DNA from: Lamellibrachia satsuma
Lineage: Eukaryota > Annelida > Polychaeta > Sabellida > Siboglinidae
Direction: 5' to 3'
Length of the DNA stretch: 64,000 nt
NCBI GenBank assembly: GCA_033239005.1
Contig: BSQZ01000006.1
Coordinates: 4,177,501-4,241,500 of the forward strand
The translations under genes were made by a program, and so were the position numbers. Positions 62,301-64,000 of the stretch are shown here, one piece after another (the stretch's first letter is position 1; every line of letters begins with the position of its first letter). Below the pieces are notes generated by a model that saw only the letters and a program-made list of their open reading frames with translations, did no database searches and was not told the origin of the DNA.

Positions 62301-63205
62301 CACGGTCAATAAAGAATGACCAGCAGTTTTCACGAGTGTCCTCAATGCCCATGCCTTTCACCTCATTCCGCACACCACCGATGATGTCCTCGATTTCGTC
62401 ATCGGGAAATAGGTCAGGAATCTCTCCTGATGCTAACAGATCGTTGATGAGGACGAGGAACTTCTCGTCAGCAACCTGGCTGTCTGTCATGAGGAACACT
62501 GTGCCAATGTTCTTGACACCTGCCTTAATATACAGGGCAGCAAGGTCCAGTTTCAAGTCAGAAATACTGTAGCCCTTGCGCAGTGTGATTTGGAAGACTT
62601 CGAGACTGCTGATGTAGGATGCAAGACGTGAGAGACTCTGTTTTCCACTGCCACCCACTCCAACCAGCAGGGCATTTCCTCGAGGAAACTCGAGAATACG
62701 ACTGAAAAACAGAATTTATATAGTAATAGAGGTTCAACGTGAGAAGAACAAGATAAACATATTATGAAACTTTGATACCATGAAAGATAGATTTCAGTAC
62801 GAGGGTGAACCATTTTTTAAAATGAGCGAATGTCAAACACATGACAATAACGATAGGAACGAGATGAAATATTGATACGCCAACAAGATTAGAGAGTGTA
62901 AATATGTCTTTTTTTAACACCCGTCAACATACAGCCTAGCATAGTCGGCTCACAGCAATACCAATTATGCAGCTAGAACAGCCACCAACGAGGACGTACT
63001 TGATTCTGAGGATATTTGAGATGGCATCACCGAACAGAACAAGGTTCATTGCAGCGTTGATCTCGTTGTAACTGTCGAGCGCCTCGTTCAAGATCTTTGT
63101 AATACTGTCCATACTAGCGATTGGGGCATACTTCGGATCACCAATGCCATTGGCAAAGTGACACATCATGAGAGGCTCGGCAAATAAGGCGGCTTCCTCC
63201 ATGTC
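49772..63205 (-). CDS. DNAH9/DNAH11/DNAH17: axonemal dynein heavy chain, outer-arm beta class, C-terminal 1,745 residues in 19 exons
   Basis: Exons in transcript order: 63205-63000, 62701-62284, 61960-61799, 61467-61234, 60799-60539, 59917-59771, 59053-58085, 57725-57240, 56908-56738, 56144-56022, 55236-55043, 54868-54753, 54454-54294, 53925-53698, 53024-52833, 52250-52131, 51627-51385, 50967-50779, 50389-49772. They sum to 5,238 nt (1,746 codons with stop), all in phase. The product is the motor ATPase that drives outer-arm sliding on ciliary and flagellar microtubules. Domains: AAA4 with P-loop [10 protein letters not shown] (about residue 80), stalk and microtubule-binding domain (about 340-700), AAA5, AAA6 and C-terminal domain. 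The ending [18 protein letters not shown] fits the DNAH9/11/17 class; I cannot choose among them. Full proteins of this class have about 4,500 residues, so the tail, linker and AAA1-3 lie beyond 64000. No disabling change was seen. Introns carry CR1 tails, a SINE and hairpins. Confidence 0.95.
50779..50967 (-). CDS. DNAH9/DNAH11/DNAH17: dynein heavy chain exon (C-terminal domain)
   Basis: 63 codons, phase 0. Contains [19 protein letters not shown] and [17 protein letters not shown], the start of the C-terminal helical part after AAA6. Confidence 0.96.
51385..51627 (-). CDS. DNAH9/DNAH11/DNAH17: dynein heavy chain exon
   Basis: 81 codons, phase 0. Contains [20 protein letters not shown] and [18 protein letters not shown], strongly conserved in outer-arm heavy chains. 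Confidence 0.97.
51893..52090 (-). mobile_element. CR1 3' tail, 5'-truncated
   Basis: Starts with tttaacaagattgccatcca and carries a diverged ggcaagtgaacaaggaagc segment shared with the long CR1 copies. It ends about 40 bp from the donor of the dynein exon at 52131-52250, in sense orientation to the dynein gene. Confidence 0.8.
52131..52250 (-). CDS. DNAH9/DNAH11/DNAH17: dynein heavy chain exon with duplicated acceptor
   Basis: 40 codons, phase 0: [19 protein letters not shown] then [16 protein letters not shown]. The first bases of the exon and the tgtaccag acceptor are repeated 66 bp upstream (acceptor for 52316). Use of the upstream acceptor would add 22 residues in frame with no stop. 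Confidence 0.96.
52233..52362. repeat. 66-bp tandem duplication spanning a splice acceptor
   Basis: The segment from caagtcttcccatggcacct to about 52298 is repeated from 52299 to 52362 with a 2-bp deletion and a few substitutions. It copies 18 exon bases, the acceptor and about 45 bp of intron. Confidence 0.93.
52833..53024 (-). CDS. DNAH9/DNAH11/DNAH17: dynein heavy chain exon
   Basis: 64 codons, phase 0. Contains [20 protein letters not shown] and [15 protein letters not shown], a signature of axonemal heavy chains after AAA6. Confidence 0.97.
53285..53480. repeat. degenerate short repeats in a dynein intron
   Basis: Loose repeats containing gggccat, ggtgcat and gtcaggtctatt at irregular spacing, possibly a decayed minisatellite. 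Confidence 0.45.
53698..53925 (-). CDS. DNAH9/DNAH11/DNAH17: dynein heavy chain exon (AAA6)
   Basis: 76 codons, phase 0. Contains [29 protein letters not shown], and [20 protein letters not shown]. Confidence 0.97.
53990..54150 (-). mobile_element. probable degraded CR1 3' tail
   Basis: Contains gcggacaagaaagcattggc, ttatttatagtctaccagtt and ttttcatctatac, diverged matches to the CR1 3' segment. It lacks the terminal 10-mer repeat. Same orientation as the other copies. Confidence 0.5.
54294..54454 (-). CDS. DNAH9/DNAH11/DNAH17: dynein heavy chain exon (AAA6)
   Basis: Joins the previous exon inside SPG-VDP. Contains [14 protein letters not shown] and [20 protein letters not shown], then HWVILQ. 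Ends in phase 0. Confidence 0.96.
54753..54868 (-). CDS. DNAH9/DNAH11/DNAH17: dynein heavy chain exon (AAA6)
   Basis: Starts with the last base of a split Arg codon and encodes [19 protein letters not shown], then [17 protein letters not shown]. Both split codons fit the neighbouring exons. Confidence 0.96.
55043..55236 (-). CDS. DNAH9/DNAH11/DNAH17: dynein heavy chain exon (AAA6)
   Basis: Contains [20 protein letters not shown] and [20 protein letters not shown]. Ends two bases into an Arg codon. Confidence 0.97.
55608..55862 (-). mobile_element. tRNA-derived SINE, long copy
   Basis: On the minus strand the head has gatagggcgtcagattgtcg and the B box ggttcgaatct, then the body tttcgaaacttgaacaattt, tgcctgtgtctttcggaaga, acattaaaagccgttggtcc. 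It is in a dynein intron, sense to that gene. The ttcggaagagacattaaa core resembles the conserved central domain seen in several invertebrate SINE families. Confidence 0.85.
56022..56144 (-). CDS. DNAH9/DNAH11/DNAH17: dynein heavy chain exon
   Basis: 41 codons, phase 0: [20 protein letters not shown] and [12 protein letters not shown]. The acceptor is aag rather than cag, but alignment to the family fixes it. Confidence 0.93.
56390..56485. repeat. 54-bp tandem duplication in a dynein intron
   Basis: catttgttctggccatcaca followed by tacacgttatgattatt occurs at 56390 and again, with one change, at 56444. Confidence 0.85.
56738..56908 (-). CDS. DNAH9/DNAH11/DNAH17: dynein heavy chain exon
   Basis: 57 codons, phase 0: [17 protein letters not shown] and [20 protein letters not shown], between AAA5 and AAA6. 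Confidence 0.97.
57240..57725 (-). CDS. DNAH9/DNAH11/DNAH17: dynein heavy chain exon (end of AAA5, strut)
   Basis: 162 codons, phase 0. Contains [40 protein letters not shown], a coiled strut, and [19 protein letters not shown]. Confidence 0.97.
58085..59053 (-). CDS. DNAH9/DNAH11/DNAH17: dynein heavy chain exon (microtubule-binding domain end, stalk return helix, AAA5)
   Basis: 323 codons, the largest exon here, phase 0. It starts [18 protein letters not shown], passes [20 protein letters not shown], then the returning stalk coiled coil, and AAA5 with [20 protein letters not shown] and [20 protein letters not shown]. Confidence 0.98.
59176..59208. repeat. 12-bp inverted repeat in a dynein intron
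   Basis: gttagatatgca (59176-59187) pairs perfectly with tgcatatctaac (59197-59208) around a 9-nt loop. It lies next to the longer hairpin at 59213-59271. Confidence 0.9.
59213..59271. repeat. about 24-bp hairpin in a dynein intron
   Basis: The left arm (59213-59236) begins ggattttttccaagaaagct and the right arm (59247-59271) begins taatagctttcttgg. They pair with a single extra A, around a loop of about 10 nt. Confidence 0.92.
59771..59917 (-). CDS. DNAH9/DNAH11/DNAH17: dynein heavy chain exon (microtubule-binding domain)
   Basis: 49 codons, phase 0: [20 protein letters not shown] and [17 protein letters not shown], the conserved start of the stalk-tip microtubule-binding domain. Confidence 0.97.
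60539..60799 (-). CDS. DNAH9/DNAH11/DNAH17: dynein heavy chain exon (stalk coiled coil 1)
   Basis: 87 codons, phase 0. Heptad-rich: [20 protein letters not shown] and [20 protein letters not shown], the outgoing stalk helix. Confidence 0.97.
61032..61095. repeat. 27-bp hairpin with a 10-nt loop in a dynein intron
   Basis: The left arm (61032-61058) begins gttacagtttatcc and the right arm (61069-61095) ends ggataaactgtaac. They pair over 27 positions with a single mismatch. It sits in the 434-bp intron between the exons at 60539-60799 and 61234-61467. In size it resembles a small precursor hairpin or a tiny foldback element. Confidence 0.93.
61234..61467 (-). CDS. DNAH9/DNAH11/DNAH17: dynein heavy chain exon (end of AAA4 into stalk)
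   Basis: 78 codons, phase 0. Contains [20 protein letters not shown] and [17 protein letters not shown]. Confidence 0.97.
61799..61960 (-). CDS. DNAH9/DNAH11/DNAH17: dynein heavy chain exon (AAA4)
   Basis: 54 codons, phase 0. Contains [20 protein letters not shown] and [18 protein letters not shown]. Confidence 0.97.
62284..62701 (-). CDS. DNAH9/DNAH11/DNAH17: dynein heavy chain exon (AAA4 nucleotide site)
   Basis: Completes an Asn codon split with the previous exon. Contains the P-loop [16 protein letters not shown], the Walker B block [15 protein letters not shown], and [20 protein letters not shown]. Confidence 0.98.
63000..63205 (-). CDS. DNAH9/DNAH11/DNAH17: dynein heavy chain exon (before AAA4), first one in this window
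   Basis: Follows acceptor ctgttgcag. Contains [16 protein letters not shown] and [19 protein letters not shown], ending two bases into a codon at donor gtacgt. Earlier exons lie beyond the right edge of the window. Confidence 0.96.
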
Positions 63206-63225
63206 CTGCAACAGACAACAGGGTT

Positions 63226-63410
63226 GAACAAGATTTAACAAGATTGCCATCCAAAGCAGAAACCCTAAGGCAGGTGGCAAGTGGACAAGGAAGCCATTGG
63301 CTTATCGAGAGTCCAATTATTGTTCATTTATGTGTAACCCGCATTTCTGAGATATTTGTCAACTTTATTGTTAAACAAAATTTATTCACGCTGCAAGCAT
63401 CAAATTGTAC
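63226..63410 (-). mobile_element. CR1 3' tail, 5'-truncated
   Basis: Starts with the terminal 10-mer repeat aacaagatttaacaagattg, then ggcaagtggacaaggaagcc and attggcttatcgagagtcca as in the long CR1 copies. It begins about 20 bp upstream of the dynein acceptor at 63206, sense to the dynein gene. Confidence 0.88.
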
Positions 63411-63431
63411 AATTCAAACTACTAAAACCGG

Positions 63432-63480
63432 TGTGTGTGTGTGTGTGTGTTTGTGCGTGCGTGCGTGCGTGCATGTGCGG
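63432..63480. repeat. (GT)n / (GTGC)n microsatellite
   Basis: gt dinucleotides followed by gtgc tetranucleotides, in a dynein intron. Confidence 0.9.
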
Positions 63481-63698
63481 GTGAAAGTATTTTAATTCGC
63501 GTTGTAAAATTAATCTAATAGTACATAATGTGTAACATTTTGAAGAACCTGGGTTGTAGAACCACACAGAGATGATACACGTACCTCAAGATGTTTTTAC
63601 ATCTAACTAATACATAATGATATGTATGCGTGAAACATGACTGGGTTACTTAATTAATTTAATTCATAAAGGGTAAAGGCATAATAAAAACAATGATT

Positions 63699-64000
63699 CA
63701 CAATAGACATATGGGAGGTACGGGAACACAATAGATATATGGGAGGTACGGGAACACAATAGACATATGGGAGGTATGGGAACACAATAGACATATGGGA
63801 GGTACGGGAACACAATAGATATATGGGAGGTATGGGAACACAATAGACATATGGGAGGTACGGGAACACAATAGACATATGGGAGGTACGGGAACACAAT
63901 AGACATATGGGAGGTACGGGAACACAATAGATATATGGGAGGTACGGGAACACAATAGACATATGGGAGGTATGGGAACACAATAGATATATGGGAGGTA
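63699..64000. repeat. 28-bp minisatellite, at least 10 copies
   Basis: Direct repeats of aatagacatatgggaggtac followed by gggaacac, with two recurrent alternatives (gaca/gata and tacg/tatg). It continues past the right edge. Since 28 is not a multiple of three, all frames stay open and yield spurious Pro/Tyr/Cys-rich open frames. Confidence 0.95.

Noticed and set aside
63654..63983. Overlapping minus-strand frames with repeated Pro/Tyr/Cys segments
   Set aside because: They are three frames of the same 28-bp minisatellite and have no start, splice or homology support.

Overview
This window is nuclear DNA from an animal, most likely a marine invertebrate; the species is not determinable from the sequence alone. 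Evidence: coding exons are separated by introns with GT/AG borders and conserved phase, animal ciliary genes are present, non-LTR retrotransposons of CR1 type carry an esterase ORF1, and there are tRNA-derived SINEs, a BEL/Pao remnant, long (TA)n and (GT)n tracts and several minisatellites. Nothing looks bacterial.

Three host genes can be assembled from exons. (1) Plus strand, about 2839-15477 (possible stop at 15567): a CCDC33-like gene with an N-terminal C2-type domain and C-terminal coiled coils, 11 exons seen. Exons 4 and 5 do not join in phase, and about 5.3 kb of transposon-rich sequence lies between them. (2) Minus strand, 28496 down to 20625: a second CCDC33-like gene, 9 exons, fully in frame to a TAA stop, about 777 residues. 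The two genes face each other tail to tail and share intron positions and phases, so they look like an inverted duplicate pair. (3) Minus strand, 63205 down to 49772: the last 19 exons (5,238 nt, 1,745 residues) of an outer-arm axonemal dynein heavy chain of the DNAH9/11/17 class. They run from just before AAA4 through the stalk, microtubule-binding domain, AAA5, AAA6 and C-terminal domain to the stop. All 19 exons join in frame. The first roughly 60 percent of the protein lies beyond base 64000.

Mobile DNA fills the space between and inside these genes. A CR1 family (sense strand minus) has a nearly full-length but disabled copy at 34673-38767, a 5'-truncated copy with an open reverse transcriptase at 8909-10346, and short 3' tails in introns at about 22672, 51893, 53990 and 63226. 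A second LINE (29049-33872, minus) has a 22-residue tandem repeat in ORF1. A third LINE (44885-48010, plus) has lost a catalytic aspartate. There are also a degraded LINE reverse transcriptase fragment (42990-43500), a BEL/Pao pol remnant (6255-7135) and four copies of a tRNA-derived SINE.

Functionally, all three host genes point to cilia or sperm flagella: the dynein heavy chain powers outer-arm sliding, and CCDC33 is a testis/cilia-associated C2 plus coiled-coil protein in vertebrates. The least expected observations are the convergent CCDC33 pair, a tandem duplication that gives one dynein exon two in-frame splice acceptors, and three strong intronic hairpins in the dynein gene.
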